Positions 7,738-15,717 of a DNA stretch of 47,138 nucleotides are shown piece after piece. Numbering within the stretch: position 1 is the stretch's first letter; each line of letters begins with the position of its first letter. Below the pieces are notes generated by a model that was not told the DNA's origin, searched no databases, and saw only the letters and a list, made by a program, of their open reading frames with translations. Location: assembly GCA_045658645.1 (NCBI GenBank), contig JAZOVJ010000047.1, positions 1 through 47,138 of the forward strand. The letters are read 5' to 3'. The stretch comes from UBA1738 sp045658645. GTDB taxonomy: Bacteria > Bacillota > Clostridia > UBA1381. The position numbers were made by a program, and so were the translations under genes.

Positions 7738-9285
7738 ATGGCTAAAAATCCTATTGCTCTTATTATTTTAGACGGTTTCGGTATGAATGACGAAACTATG
7801 GGCAACGCAATAAAGGCCGCAAAGACACCTAACATTGATAAGTACTTTGCGGAAAACCCTAACACAATCCTGTACGCAAGCGGTATGGCAGTTGGTCTTC
7901 CTGACGGACAGATGGGTAACTCAGAAGTTGGCCACACCAACATCGGTGCAGGACGAGTTGTGTATCAGGAGCTTACAAGAATTACAAAGTCTATTGCTGA
8001 CGGTGACTTTTTCTCGAACGAAACACTGCTTGCAGCTGTTGAAAACTGCAAGAAGAACGATTCAGCACTTCACTTAATCGGTCTTTTATCAGACGGCGGT
8101 GTTCATTCACATATGGACCACCTGTTCGGTCTTATTGACCTTGCCAAAAAGAACGGTCTTACAAAGGTTTTCGTTCATCCGATTATGGACGGACGTGACG
8201 TTTCACCAACATCAGGAATTGACTTTATCAAGGCTCTTTCTGAAAAGCTTGAAAATACAGGCGTTGGTAAAATCGCAACAGTAACAGGCCGCTACTATGC
8301 AATGGACCGTGACAATAACTGGGACAGAGTTAACAAGGCATACGATGCTATGGTTCATAGCGTTGGCGCTAAAACTTCTGATGTTGTATCTGCTATGGCA
8401 ACTTCATACGAAACAAAGGACGAAAACGGTGCTTTAATCACAGACGAGTTTATTCGCCCGATGGTTGTTACAGAAAACGGCGCACCTGTTGGCAAGATTT
8501 CTGCAAATGACAGCGTTATCTGCTTCAACTTCCGCCCTGACAGAGCACGTGAAATTACAAGAACTTTTGTTGACCCTGACTTTACAGGCTTCAATCGTGA
8601 AATGTTCCCGCTTTACTATGTTTGTATGACGCAGTATGATGCTTCTATGCCAAACGTAAACGTAGCATTCAAACCACAGTCACTTAAAAACACATTCGGC
8701 GAATACATTTCAAAGCAGGGTCTTTCACAGCTTCGAATTGCTGAAACAGAAAAGTACGCTCACGTAACCTTCTTCTTTAACGGCGGTGTTGAAGACGTAT
8801 ACGAGGGCGAAGACAGAAAGCTGATTGCATCACCGAAGGTTGCAACTTACGATATGCAGCCGGAAATGAGTGCATACCTTGTCGCAGATGCTTGCTGCGA
8901 GCTTATAAACGAGGACAAGTATGACTGCATTATTTTAAACTTCGCAAACTGCGATATGGTTGGTCACACAGGCGTATTTGAGGCGGCTGTTGCAGCGGTT
9001 GAGGCAGTTGACGAATGTCTTTCTAAGGTTGTTGATGCAATTATGGCAAAAGGCGGTAAGGTTTTAATTACTGCCGACCACGGTAATGCGGACAAGATGT
9101 TCGAGCCTGATACAAAGGACGTGTTCACAGCCCACACAACAAACCCTGTTCCTCTAATCGTTATGGGTGCAGGCGATGTTACTCTTGAAAGAGGTAAGCT
9201 TTGCGACTTGACACCGACAATGCTTGACCTTATGGGCCTTTCAAAGCCTGAAGAAATGTCAGGCAAGAGCTTGATAGTTAAATAA
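7738..9285 (+). CDS. gpmI: 2,3-bisphosphoglycerate-independent phosphoglycerate mutase
   Basis: Alkaline-phosphatase-superfamily, manganese-dependent mutase converting 3- to 2-phosphoglycerate. The 515-residue chain has LIILDGFG near the N terminus, the phosphorylated Ser62 in GQMGNSEVGH, and the metal-site motif TADHGNADKM near the C terminus; length matches the family. The start at 7738 follows AAGGAG by 7 nt. A longer in-frame reading from 7606 would translate the hairpin repeat and is rejected. Last gene of the glycolytic group. Confidence 0.97.
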   Translation: MAKNPIALIILDGFGMNDETMGNAIKAAKTPNIDKYFAENPNTILYASGMAVGLPDGQMGNSEVGHTNIGAGRVVYQELTRITKSIADGDFFSNETLLAAVENCKKNDSALHLIGLLSDGGVHSHMDHLFGLIDLAKKNGLTKVFVHPIMDGRDVSPTSGIDFIKALSEKLENTGVGKIATVTGRYYAMDRDNNWDRVNKAYDAMVHSVGAKTSDVVSAMATSYETKDENGALITDEFIRPMVVTENGAPVGKISANDSVICFNFRPDRAREITRTFVDPDFTGFNREMFPLYYVCMTQYDASMPNVNVAFKPQSLKNTFGEYISKQGLSQLRIAETEKYAHVTFFFNGGVEDVYEGEDRKLIASPKVATYDMQPEMSAYLVADACCELINEDKYDCIILNFANCDMVGHTGVFEAAVAAVEAVDECLSKVVDAIMAKGGKVLITADHGNADKMFEPDTKDVFTAHTTNPVPLIVMGAGDVTLERGKLCDLTPTMLDLMGLSKPEEMSGKSLIVK

Positions 9286-9289
9286 ATTA

Positions 9290-9319
9290 AAAGAGATGTG
9301 AAAAAAATCACATCTCTTT
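9290..9319 (+). terminator. Rho-independent terminator after gpmI
   Basis: Perfect 12-bp stem AAAGAGATGTGA / TCACATCTCTTT with a six-A loop, followed by T residues. It closes the glycolytic group. Between here and about 9422 I see only AT-rich DNA with one small palindrome AAAGTATTATACTTT (about 9384-9398). Confidence 0.9.
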
Positions 9320-9421
9320 TTTGTTGCGGTTTTCATTTTGTGGAATATTGCATTTAAACTTTCAGGTAAATATGGAATTTTTAAAGTATTATACTTTTTG
9401 TGTTTTTTAAATACAGGGAAT

Positions 9422-9590
9422 TAAAAAACGCGCAACCTGTGGTCACGCGTGAAAAACGAATGACCCTTGTAGTTGCGAAATACAAATTCAATACGCAAAT
9501 AACGTCACGAATGAATAGGCCATCGTTTTTTCCATAAGAAAAAAAACCGTGACTATATTTGCCAATGATTGTATTAATTTGTATTTCGCA
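9422..9590 (-). ncRNA. Candidate stand-alone structured RNA (unknown family)
   Basis: Read on the minus strand, a promoter (9596-9624) places the transcription start at the base of a long hairpin. Its arms are GCGAAATACAAATT (5') and AATTTGTATTTCGC (3'), extended by AATAC/GTATT; inside come GCAAATA/TATTTGC, then GTCACG/CGTGAC, then an apical T-rich/A-rich stem, with an unpaired 15-nt stretch GATGGCCTATTCATT on the 3' side. The RNA ends in CGCAAC...GGTCA...TGACC...GTTGCG followed by CGTTTTTT, a terminator. The CGCAA of the 3' arm can pair either with the 5' arm or with the terminator arm. Size about 168 nt. There is no gene downstream on that strand, so cis-attenuation is unlikely. A 6S-like RNA is one possibility from size and rod shape; I recognise no known family and it could also be a miniature mobile element. 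Confidence 0.6.
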
Positions 9591-9595
9591 AGTTT

Positions 9596-9624
9596 AGTAT
9601 ATCATAATAATTAAAATTTTGCAA
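9596..9624 (-). promoter_or_regulatory. Promoter of the candidate ncRNA
   Basis: On the minus strand: TTGCAA (9619-9624), a 17-bp spacer and TATACT (9596-9601). The predicted start, about 7 nt downstream, falls at 9589-9590, exactly where the long hairpin begins. Confidence 0.65.
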
Positions 9625-9652
9625 GATAAATTGTATGACAAGTTTCGACAAA

Positions 9653-9702
9653 AATCCTCCCTTGTGTAAAGGGAGCCGTCAACGTAGTTGCCTGAGGGAT
9701 TG
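9653..9702 (+). repeat. Short palindromic intergenic repeat
   Basis: Contains the hairpin CTCCCTT-GTGTA-AAGGGAG followed by a CAAC-GTA-GTTG hairpin, enclosed by AATCC...GGGATT. The arrangement resembles short repeats that I recall as common between genes in Clostridia; only one copy is seen in this window. Confidence 0.55.
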
Positions 9703-9715
9703 TTTATTTATATAT

Positions 9716-10012
9716 GTACTTTTGTTTGCCCAAAAGTACCAAAAGGCACACAAGGGTGACCCTTGTGTATCCCCTATGTAGCGGCTCGAACAGTATCAAA
9801 TCTGCAAACCCTTTGGGTTGCAGTATTTGACAACTCGCTCAGGCTGCTAAAACAGGTCGAGCCAAAGACCTTTCGTGCTCTCGCAAGCTCGGCACGCCGC
9901 TATCGCGTTAAGAAAAAAATGAAACAAGGAAAATTTTATGCAAGCCGAATTCCATACATTTATCCTTAACTTGTTCCCTTTTCCATCTGCGTTTGGACTT
10001 GGGCAAAGGATT
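9716..10012 (+). repeat. ~300-nt structured repeat, copy X
   Basis: A chain of hairpins: GTACTTTTG/CAAAAGTAC (9716-9739), CACAAGGG/CCCTTGTG (about 9750-9767), TCAAAT-CTGCAAACC/GGGTTGCAG-ATTTGA (about 9796-9830), then the conserved blocks ACAGGTCG, GCCGCTATCGCGTTAA and finally CATCTGCGTTTGGACTTGGG with CAAAGGATT. The same blocks in the same order occur inverted at 46676-46978 with changed but still complementary stems. An open frame of 68 codons inside it is not convincing. Confidence 0.75.
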
Positions 10013-10039
10013 ACATAAGAGAAATCACTGTTTTTAATA

Positions 10040-10078
10040 AAAAAAGAAGAAAATCCCCATCGGACTTTCTTCTTTTTT
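10040..10078 (-). terminator. Terminator of the hydrogenase operon
   Basis: Seventeen-base arms, AAAAAAGAAGAAAATCC and GGACTTTCTTCTTTTTT, with a 5-nt loop and one mismatch. The A/T-rich outer arms give T runs in both directions, so it probably ends hydA transcription on the minus strand. Confidence 0.85.
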
Positions 10079-10130
10079 ATTAAGCACTAAACGTCAACAA
10101 GCGTTCCGTGTGTTTTTCACGGTATCGCAA

Positions 10131-11864
10131 TTAGAATTTATTTCTTGCTGTATAGTGAGTATGAAGCAACTCGTGAGCCTTGTGTGAACCCGGCTTTTCA
10201 AAATATTCCTTATAAAGAATATCCATATCAGGGTTCTTGTGTGACTGTCTTACTGTTGCGTTCATATCTTCTTTGTAAAGAGCCTTTGCACGTTCTTTCT
10301 TAACATCAACCGTCATCCAGGTCTTTGCATCACAGATTGGCTGACCGCCACCTGTTACACATCCGCCAGGACAAGCCATAACTTCGATGAAGTGATATGT
10401 CTTTTCACCGCTCTTGATTGAGTCAAGAAGCTTTCTTGCATTACCAAGACCGTGAGCGATTGCAACGTTTACGTCCATTCCGCCCATATTAACTGTTGCT
10501 TCCTTGATGCCTTCTGTTCCTCGAACTGCTTCAAAGTCAAGCTTATCAAGTTCCTTATTTTCAAGGATTTCGTAAACTGTACGAAGTGCAGCTTCCATAA
10601 CACCGCCTGTTGCACCAAAGATGTGTGCAGCACCTGATGCTTCACCGAATGGCTGATCAAACATTTCATCAGGCAACTTATCGAACAGGATACCCTGCTC
10701 CTTAATCATCTTTGCAAGTTCACGGGTTGTGATAACTGCGTCAACGTCACGAAGTCCGTTTGCTTCCATTTCAGGACGGCTGTTTTCAAATTTCTTTGCT
10801 ACACACGGCATTACAGATACCACATAAATCTTTTCAGGGTCAATGTTGTTCTTTTCTGCGAAGTAGCTCTTTATAACTGCACCAAACATCTGGTGTGGTG
10901 ATTTACAGCTTGAAAGATTGTCAATAAATTCAGGGAAGTTGTGTTCACAGAACTTAATCCAACCAGGAGAACAAGATGTAATCATCGGAAGTGTTCCGCC
11001 GTTCTTGATTCTCTCTAAAAGTTCGTTACCCTCTTCCATAATTGTAAGGTCGGCACCTGTATCTGTGTCAAATACCTTATCAAAGCCAAGACGGCGAAGA
11101 GCTGCAACCATTTTGCCTGTTACAGGTGTTCCCATCGGCATACCGAATTCCTCACCAAGCGCTGCACGAACAGCAGGAGCTGTCTGAACAACAACGTACT
11201 TGTCAGGGTCTGCGATTGCTTCAAATACTTCGTCTGTTGCGTACTTTTCGTGAAGTGCGCCAACAGGGCAAGCTGTGATACACTGTCCGCAGTTTACACA
11301 AGCTGTATCTGCAAGGTTTGCTTCAAAAGCACAACCAATCTTTGTTGCAAAGCCTCTTTCCTGAGCGTCAATAACTCCAACAGTCTGCACGTTCTTACAA
11401 ACGTTGATACATCTGCGGCAAAGTACACATTTGTTGTTATCTCTTACAATTGATGTGCCTGATGCGTCAATTTCGTATTCGTTTCTTACACCTTCAAAAG
11501 CGATGTCTGTAACACCAAGCTCATCAGCAAGCTTCTGAAGTTCACACTTCTGGTTTCTTGAACAGGTCAGACATTTTCTGTCGTGGTTTGAAAGAATAAG
11601 TTCAAGTGTGCTCTTTCTTGCAGCCTTTACCTTCGGTGAGTGTGTTAAAACCTCGATGCCTTCTGCAACCGGATATACGCAAGCTGCCTGAAGCGCTCTT
11701 GCGCCAACAATCTCAACTACACACATTCTGCATGAGCCGGTAACAGATGCATCTTTTAAATAACATAGAGTAGGAATATCAATTCCGTTAGCCTGAGCAG
11801 CTTCTAAGATAGTAGTACCTTCCGGGACGCTGATAGGCTGGCCGTTTATTTTCAAGTTTACCAT
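10131..11864 (-). CDS. hydA: [FeFe]-hydrogenase catalytic subunit HydA
   Basis: Produces H2 at an H-cluster; in the HydABC complex it works with HydB and HydC to oxidise NADH and reduced ferredoxin together. The 577 residues read in order: N-terminal 2Fe-2S domain (C-x10-C-x2-C-x13-C around SCRMC), the His-Cys3 4Fe-4S motif (HDRKCLTCSRNQKC), two 4Fe-4S ferredoxin motifs (CVLCRRCINVCK, CVNCGQCITACP), then the H-domain with TSCSPGW, MPCVAKKFE and MACPGGCVTGGGQP. TSCSPGW has Ser where simple hydrogenases have a second Cys, a form I associate with the NAD(P)-linked multisubunit enzymes. It lacks the extra C-terminal 2Fe-2S domain of the Thermotoga subunit. Last gene of the operon. Confidence 0.96.
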   Translation of the reverse strand: MVNLKINGQPISVPEGTTILEAAQANGIDIPTLCYLKDASVTGSCRMCVVEIVGARALQAACVYPVAEGIEVLTHSPKVKAARKSTLELILSNHDRKCLTCSRNQKCELQKLADELGVTDIAFEGVRNEYEIDASGTSIVRDNNKCVLCRRCINVCKNVQTVGVIDAQERGFATKIGCAFEANLADTACVNCGQCITACPVGALHEKYATDEVFEAIADPDKYVVVQTAPAVRAALGEEFGMPMGTPVTGKMVAALRRLGFDKVFDTDTGADLTIMEEGNELLERIKNGGTLPMITSCSPGWIKFCEHNFPEFIDNLSSCKSPHQMFGAVIKSYFAEKNNIDPEKIYVVSVMPCVAKKFENSRPEMEANGLRDVDAVITTRELAKMIKEQGILFDKLPDEMFDQPFGEASGAAHIFGATGGVMEAALRTVYEILENKELDKLDFEAVRGTEGIKEATVNMGGMDVNVAIAHGLGNARKLLDSIKSGEKTYHFIEVMACPGGCVTGGGQPICDAKTWMTVDVKKERAKALYKEDMNATVRQSHKNPDMDILYKEYFEKPGSHKAHELLHTHYTARNKF

Positions 11865-11888
11865 ATTATCATAAATCCTTTCTTAAAA

Positions 11889-13682
11889 TTACTTCTTATA
11901 AATTGCACCAAACTTACATGATGATTCACATGCACCACACTTGATACACTTTTCCTGGTCAATTACGAATGGTGACTTAACTTCGCCTGAAATAGCGCCA
12001 ACAGGACACTTTCTTGCACATAGGCTACATCCCTTACACTTTTCACGGTCGATTGTGTACTGAAGAAGTGATTTACATACGCCTGCCGGACACTTCTTGT
12101 CCTGAACGTGAGCGATGTATTCGTGTCTGAAGTACTTAAGTGTTGAAAGAACAGGGTTTGGAGCTGTTTGTCCAAGACCGCAAAGTGATGATGCCTTGAT
12201 TGCATGGCACAGTTCTTCCATCTTGTCAATGTCTTCCATTGTACCCTTACCATCTGTAATCTTTTCAAGGATTTCAAGAAGTCGTCTTGTACCGATTCTA
12301 CATGGTGTACACTTACCGCATGATTCGTCAACAGTAAATTCAAGGAAGAATTTCGCAATATCAACCATACAGTTGTCTTCGTCCATAACGATAAGTCCGC
12401 CTGAACCCATCATTGAGCCGATTGCCATAAGTGAATCGTAGTCGATTGGTGTATCGATAAGCTCTGCCGGAATACATCCGCCTGAAGGACCACCGGTCTG
12501 AGCAGCCTTGAACTTCTTGCCGTTCGGGATACCGCCGCCGATTTCTTCAACGATTTCACGAAGTGTTGTTCCCATAGGAACTTCAACAAGACCTGTATTG
12601 TTAATTTTTCCGCCAAGTGCGAATACCTTTGTACCCTTTGACTTTTCTGTACCCATAGATGTGAACCAGTCAACACCCTTTAGGATAATCTGCGGAATGT
12701 TTGCATAAGTTTCAACGTTATTAAGTAGTGTCGGTTTTCCCCAAAGACCCTTGATTGCAGGGAATGGAGGACGAGGACGAGGTTCGCCTCGCTTACCTTC
12801 GATAGATGTTAAAAGTGCTGTTTCTTCACCGCAAACGAATGCGCCGGCACCAAGCTTGATATCAAGGTCGAACTTGAAGCCTGTTCCGAAGATGTCTTCG
12901 CCCAAAAGACCGTATTCTTTTGCCTGCTTTATTGCAGTTCTTAGTCTTTCAACTGCGATTGGGTATTCAGCACGGATATAAACATAACCCTGGTCAGCAC
13001 CAACTGCGTAAGCAGCGATTGCCATAGCTTCGATAAGAGCGTGTGGGTCACCTTCCAGAATTGAACGGTCCATAAATGCACCCGGGTCACCTTCGTCAGC
13101 GTTACAAGCAACATACTTCTGTTCGCCAACTGCATCATGAGTGAACTGCCACTTAAGTCCTGTCGGGAATCCGCCGCCGCCACGGCCACGAAGACCTGAA
13201 TCCTTAATATTCTGGATTACTTCTTCTCTTGTCATTTCAGTAAGAACTTTACCCAAAGCCTGATAACCGTCAACAGCGATGTACTCTTCAATATTGTCAG
13301 GGTTAATTACACCACAGTTACGAAGCGCAACACGCATCTGCTTTGCATAGAACTGTGTTTCGTTAAGTGACTTTATGTTGTCTTCCTGAACAGTTTCACT
13401 GTAAAGAAGTCTTTTTACAATTCTACCCTTTAACAGGTGTTCTTCTACGATTTCTTTAACATCGTCCTTTTCAACACGGCTATAAAAAGCACCTTCCGGA
13501 TATACAACCACGATTGGACCCAAAGCACAAAGACCGAAGCAACCTGTCTGAACAAGCTTTACTTCGTTTTCAAGTCCGTTTTCTGCAAGGCGAGCCTGAA
13601 ATTCTTCCTGAAGTGCTACTGAGCCTGAGGAAGTACAGCCTGTACCGCCGCAAATCAATACATGAGATCTATAAATATTCAT
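11889..13682 (-). CDS. hydB: NuoF-like flavoprotein subunit HydB
   Basis: FMN- and NAD-binding subunit of the bifurcating hydrogenase, 597 residues. It has an N-terminal thioredoxin-like 2Fe-2S domain (CGGTGC and TGCFGLC), the NuoF core with the NAD/FMN glycine-rich loop GRGGGGFPTG and the SCGKCTPCRIG 4Fe-4S motif, then two C-terminal 4Fe-4S motifs (CKGCSLCARKCP and CIKCGACESSCK). This domain order is that of HydB/HndC rather than complex I NuoF, which lacks the extra ends. Twenty-four nucleotides before hydA. Confidence 0.95.
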   Translation of the reverse strand: MNIYRSHVLICGGTGCTSSGSVALQEEFQARLAENGLENEVKLVQTGCFGLCALGPIVVVYPEGAFYSRVEKDDVKEIVEEHLLKGRIVKRLLYSETVQEDNIKSLNETQFYAKQMRVALRNCGVINPDNIEEYIAVDGYQALGKVLTEMTREEVIQNIKDSGLRGRGGGGFPTGLKWQFTHDAVGEQKYVACNADEGDPGAFMDRSILEGDPHALIEAMAIAAYAVGADQGYVYIRAEYPIAVERLRTAIKQAKEYGLLGEDIFGTGFKFDLDIKLGAGAFVCGEETALLTSIEGKRGEPRPRPPFPAIKGLWGKPTLLNNVETYANIPQIILKGVDWFTSMGTEKSKGTKVFALGGKINNTGLVEVPMGTTLREIVEEIGGGIPNGKKFKAAQTGGPSGGCIPAELIDTPIDYDSLMAIGSMMGSGGLIVMDEDNCMVDIAKFFLEFTVDESCGKCTPCRIGTRRLLEILEKITDGKGTMEDIDKMEELCHAIKASSLCGLGQTAPNPVLSTLKYFRHEYIAHVQDKKCPAGVCKSLLQYTIDREKCKGCSLCARKCPVGAISGEVKSPFVIDQEKCIKCGACESSCKFGAIYKK

Positions 13683-13698
13683 TTACTATACCTCCCTA

Positions 13699-14067
13699 TT
13701 AACCCTGTGCGCCAACTGTGTATTCGGCTACCGGGGTTCCGTTAACAAGATGCTCTGCCACAACACGAGCTACCTTTTCTTCTGTCATCTTAACGTAAGT
13801 TACCTTTTCCTGACCTGGCATATACACTTCCACGATAGGCTCCAAACGGCACATACCGATACAACCTGTCTGTGTAACTGTTGCATTTGCCACGTTACGC
13901 TTTTCAATTTCCTGCAGGAATGCGTTTAGAACAGGGCGAGCACCGGCTGCGATTCCGCAAGTTGCCATACCAACAACAACACGGATTCCGTCCTCACGCT
14001 CCTTGCGCAAATTAACCTGATTTAGCGCTCTGTCACGAATTGCCTGCAATTCTGCCAAACTTTTCAT
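13699..14067 (-). CDS. Small thioredoxin-like 2Fe-2S ferredoxin
   Basis: A 122-residue protein resembling the N-terminal domain of HydB: MATCGIAAGARP near residue 37 and TQTGCIGMCRLEP near 69-73, then EPIVEVYMPG. Only three cysteines sit at the usual cluster positions (37, 69, 73); the first cysteine of the classical motif is absent, so cluster binding would need another ligand or a different cluster. Located 16 nt upstream of hydB, so it is probably an electron-transfer or assembly partner of the complex; HndB of the NADP-reducing hydrogenase is a comparable small subunit. Confidence 0.85.
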   Translation of the reverse strand: MKSLAELQAIRDRALNQVNLRKEREDGIRVVVGMATCGIAAGARPVLNAFLQEIEKRNVANATVTQTGCIGMCRLEPIVEVYMPGQEKVTYVKMTEEKVARVVAEHLVNGTPVAEYTVGAQG

Positions 14068-14118
14068 AAGTTCCCTCCTGAATTTTATTTTTATTTTTTT
14101 ATTTCTCTTTATAAAACT

Positions 14119-14664
14119 CTACGATACCGAGATATCACAAAGCCCCTCACTAATATACTCGTCAAGCCACGAAAGAACCTCGGGAGTGTCAAGCGGGACG
14201 CCGCCAAGAACTTCTCTTATGCTTCTGGTATCCAGCTCAAATTCCTTTCCGTTTTTTGTGTGACGGTATAAAAAGTCAATTTCAGGCGACCCCCAGATAA
14301 GGGTCTTCATTGTTCCTGTCATATCCCCTAAAGGTGCGCGGTCTATATGGTCATATTGGAAAGTTACAAAAACTTTTGTTCCAACGCCAAGCTCTGACGT
14401 GATGTCAAGTCCGCCGCCGCACTGAACACTCGCTGCTTCAAAAAGCGGTATTCCCATACCAACCTTTCGGGTAGTTCGGGTGGTTGAGAACGGGTCTCTG
14501 ACAGTTTTCAAAAACTCTTCGCTCATTCCTGAGCCGTTATCGTTTATCCCTATCGTCAGAAGATTTTTTTCTTCATCCTCCGTCACAATAATTTCGATAA
14601 GGCTCGCCTTTGCTTTTACCGAGTTTTTTGCGATGTCTAATATGTGAAGCGATAATTCTTTCAT
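14119..14664 (-). CDS. GHKL-type ATP-binding protein
   Basis: A 181-residue protein that is essentially a histidine-kinase-like ATPase domain: N-box ILDIAKNSVKA, G1 box INDNGSGM, and a G2-like GMGIPLFEAA. There is no sensor or phosphoacceptor His domain, so it is not a complete kinase. The C-terminal 70 residues have no assignable function. Two nucleotides from the PHP gene, within the hydrogenase operon. A second, different ATPase of this superfamily lies at 17003-17419. Role is inferred to be regulatory. Confidence 0.8.
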   Translation of the reverse strand: MKELSLHILDIAKNSVKAKASLIEIIVTEDEEKNLLTIGINDNGSGMSEEFLKTVRDPFSTTRTTRKVGMGIPLFEAASVQCGGGLDITSELGVGTKVFVTFQYDHIDRAPLGDMTGTMKTLIWGSPEIDFLYRHTKNGKEFELDTRSIREVLGGVPLDTPEVLSWLDEYISEGLCDISVS

Positions 14665-14666
14665 AA

Positions 14667-15356
14667 TTATCCTCCAAATAATTCCGATATACTGTCAAGA
14701 TATGCACTTGCCGTTGCAATATCCTGAAGATAATGTGCATCGGAATTTCTGAATATTCTGTATTTTTTAAGCTCATTTCTTGCCGCAAGGTAGCTTTCAA
14801 CGTCCTGAGTCATTCGTGAAATCTCGATATTCTTTATGTCAATATCGTCCGGAATAAAGCCCAGATTTGTCAAAACGCTGTAGGAATGGCGGTCAACGTG
14901 TGCCGGAATATAAATTCCGCCTACCGATTTTACCACGTCAAACAGGTGGTTCATACTCATTGCCGCCGATGAAATCAGCAGTTTTTCTTCATATCCGGTT
15001 ATGTTGTCATCTTTATCCATATACGCCTGTTCCCCGAAGATTTCTGGGCGGTTTTTTATGTCGGGAAGCCTTTTATAAACCTCGCTTGCCGCATCATACG
15101 CCGCATCAAGTGTGGGGTACAGGGTCAGAATGTGAACTTCTTCCTCCGTTTCAACCTCCATACCAGGAATAACGGTTATGCCCACTTCCTTTGCAACCTC
15201 CATACAGGCTTTTACATTACCCACTGTGTTATGGTCGGAAACCGCAATGGCGTTAAGCCCCGAAAGTGCCGCCATATTCACAATGTTGTTTGGTGTCATA
15301 TCCATATCGCCGCAGGGCGATAGGCAGGAATGAATGTGAAAATCGTAGTAAATCAT
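14667..15356 (-). CDS. PHP-domain phosphoesterase
   Basis: A 229-residue protein of the polymerase and histidinol phosphatase superfamily. Metal-binding motifs are present: DFHIHSCLSPCGD at residues 5-17, SDHNT about residue 40, PGMEVETEEEVHIL, PAHVDRHSYS, and RNSDAHYLQDI near the end. The substrate is unknown; relatives cleave phosphate esters or nucleotides. It overlaps the DRTGG gene upstream by 4 nt, so it is translationally coupled to the hydrogenase operon's regulatory genes. Confidence 0.87.
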   Translation of the reverse strand: MIYYDFHIHSCLSPCGDMDMTPNNIVNMAALSGLNAIAVSDHNTVGNVKACMEVAKEVGITVIPGMEVETEEEVHILTLYPTLDAAYDAASEVYKRLPDIKNRPEIFGEQAYMDKDDNITGYEEKLLISSAAMSMNHLFDVVKSVGGIYIPAHVDRHSYSVLTNLGFIPDDIDIKNIEISRMTQDVESYLAARNELKKYRIFRNSDAHYLQDIATASAYLDSISELFGG

Positions 15357-15688
15357 AGCGTTTTACTTATTTCTACCGCAAGCAGATATGCGTCCTTATC
15401 ACTTTTTAAAATGACAATACCCTCGCTATCCGCTTTTTCGATAATTTTCTCATCAGCACCAATGCCCTCACAAAGAATTATGCAGGCGGGTTCGGTCAGC
15501 GATGCAACGGCAACAATATTGATGTTGTTCATAATCGTTATCCAGCAATCGCCCGCTTGTGCCTTCCCCATAACGTGGCTCAAAAGGTCGCCGATATAAC
15601 AGCCTGTCACCTCACGGTCTTCATAATCCGTGCTTGTTACAATGTCAAGATTAAGCTTTTCTTTTAGTTCAGATACCTTCATTTTCAA
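15353..15688 (-). CDS. DRTGG-domain protein (second copy)
   Basis: A 111-residue single-domain protein. The order of strands and the sequence TGCYIGDLLSHVMGKAQAGDCWITIMNNINIVAVA match DRTGG domains, which occur beside CBS domains and in phosphotransacetylase and are thought to sense small molecules. Here the DRTGG signature itself is not literal. Start may be either of two nearby Met codons (residue 1 or 3). A paralogue lies at 17406-17765 in the same operon. Confidence 0.75.
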   Translation of the reverse strand: MKMKVSELKEKLNLDIVTSTDYEDREVTGCYIGDLLSHVMGKAQAGDCWITIMNNINIVAVASLTEPACIILCEGIGADEKIIEKADSEGIVILKSDKDAYLLAVEISKTL

Positions 15689-15717
15689 ATACCTGACTTT
15701 CTTTTATTTTTTAAGAC

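Noticed and set aside
9763..9969. 68-codon open frame on plus
   Set aside because: It lies entirely within the structured repeat X, has no ribosome binding site and its amino-acid composition resembles translated hairpins; the inverted copy does not preserve the frame.
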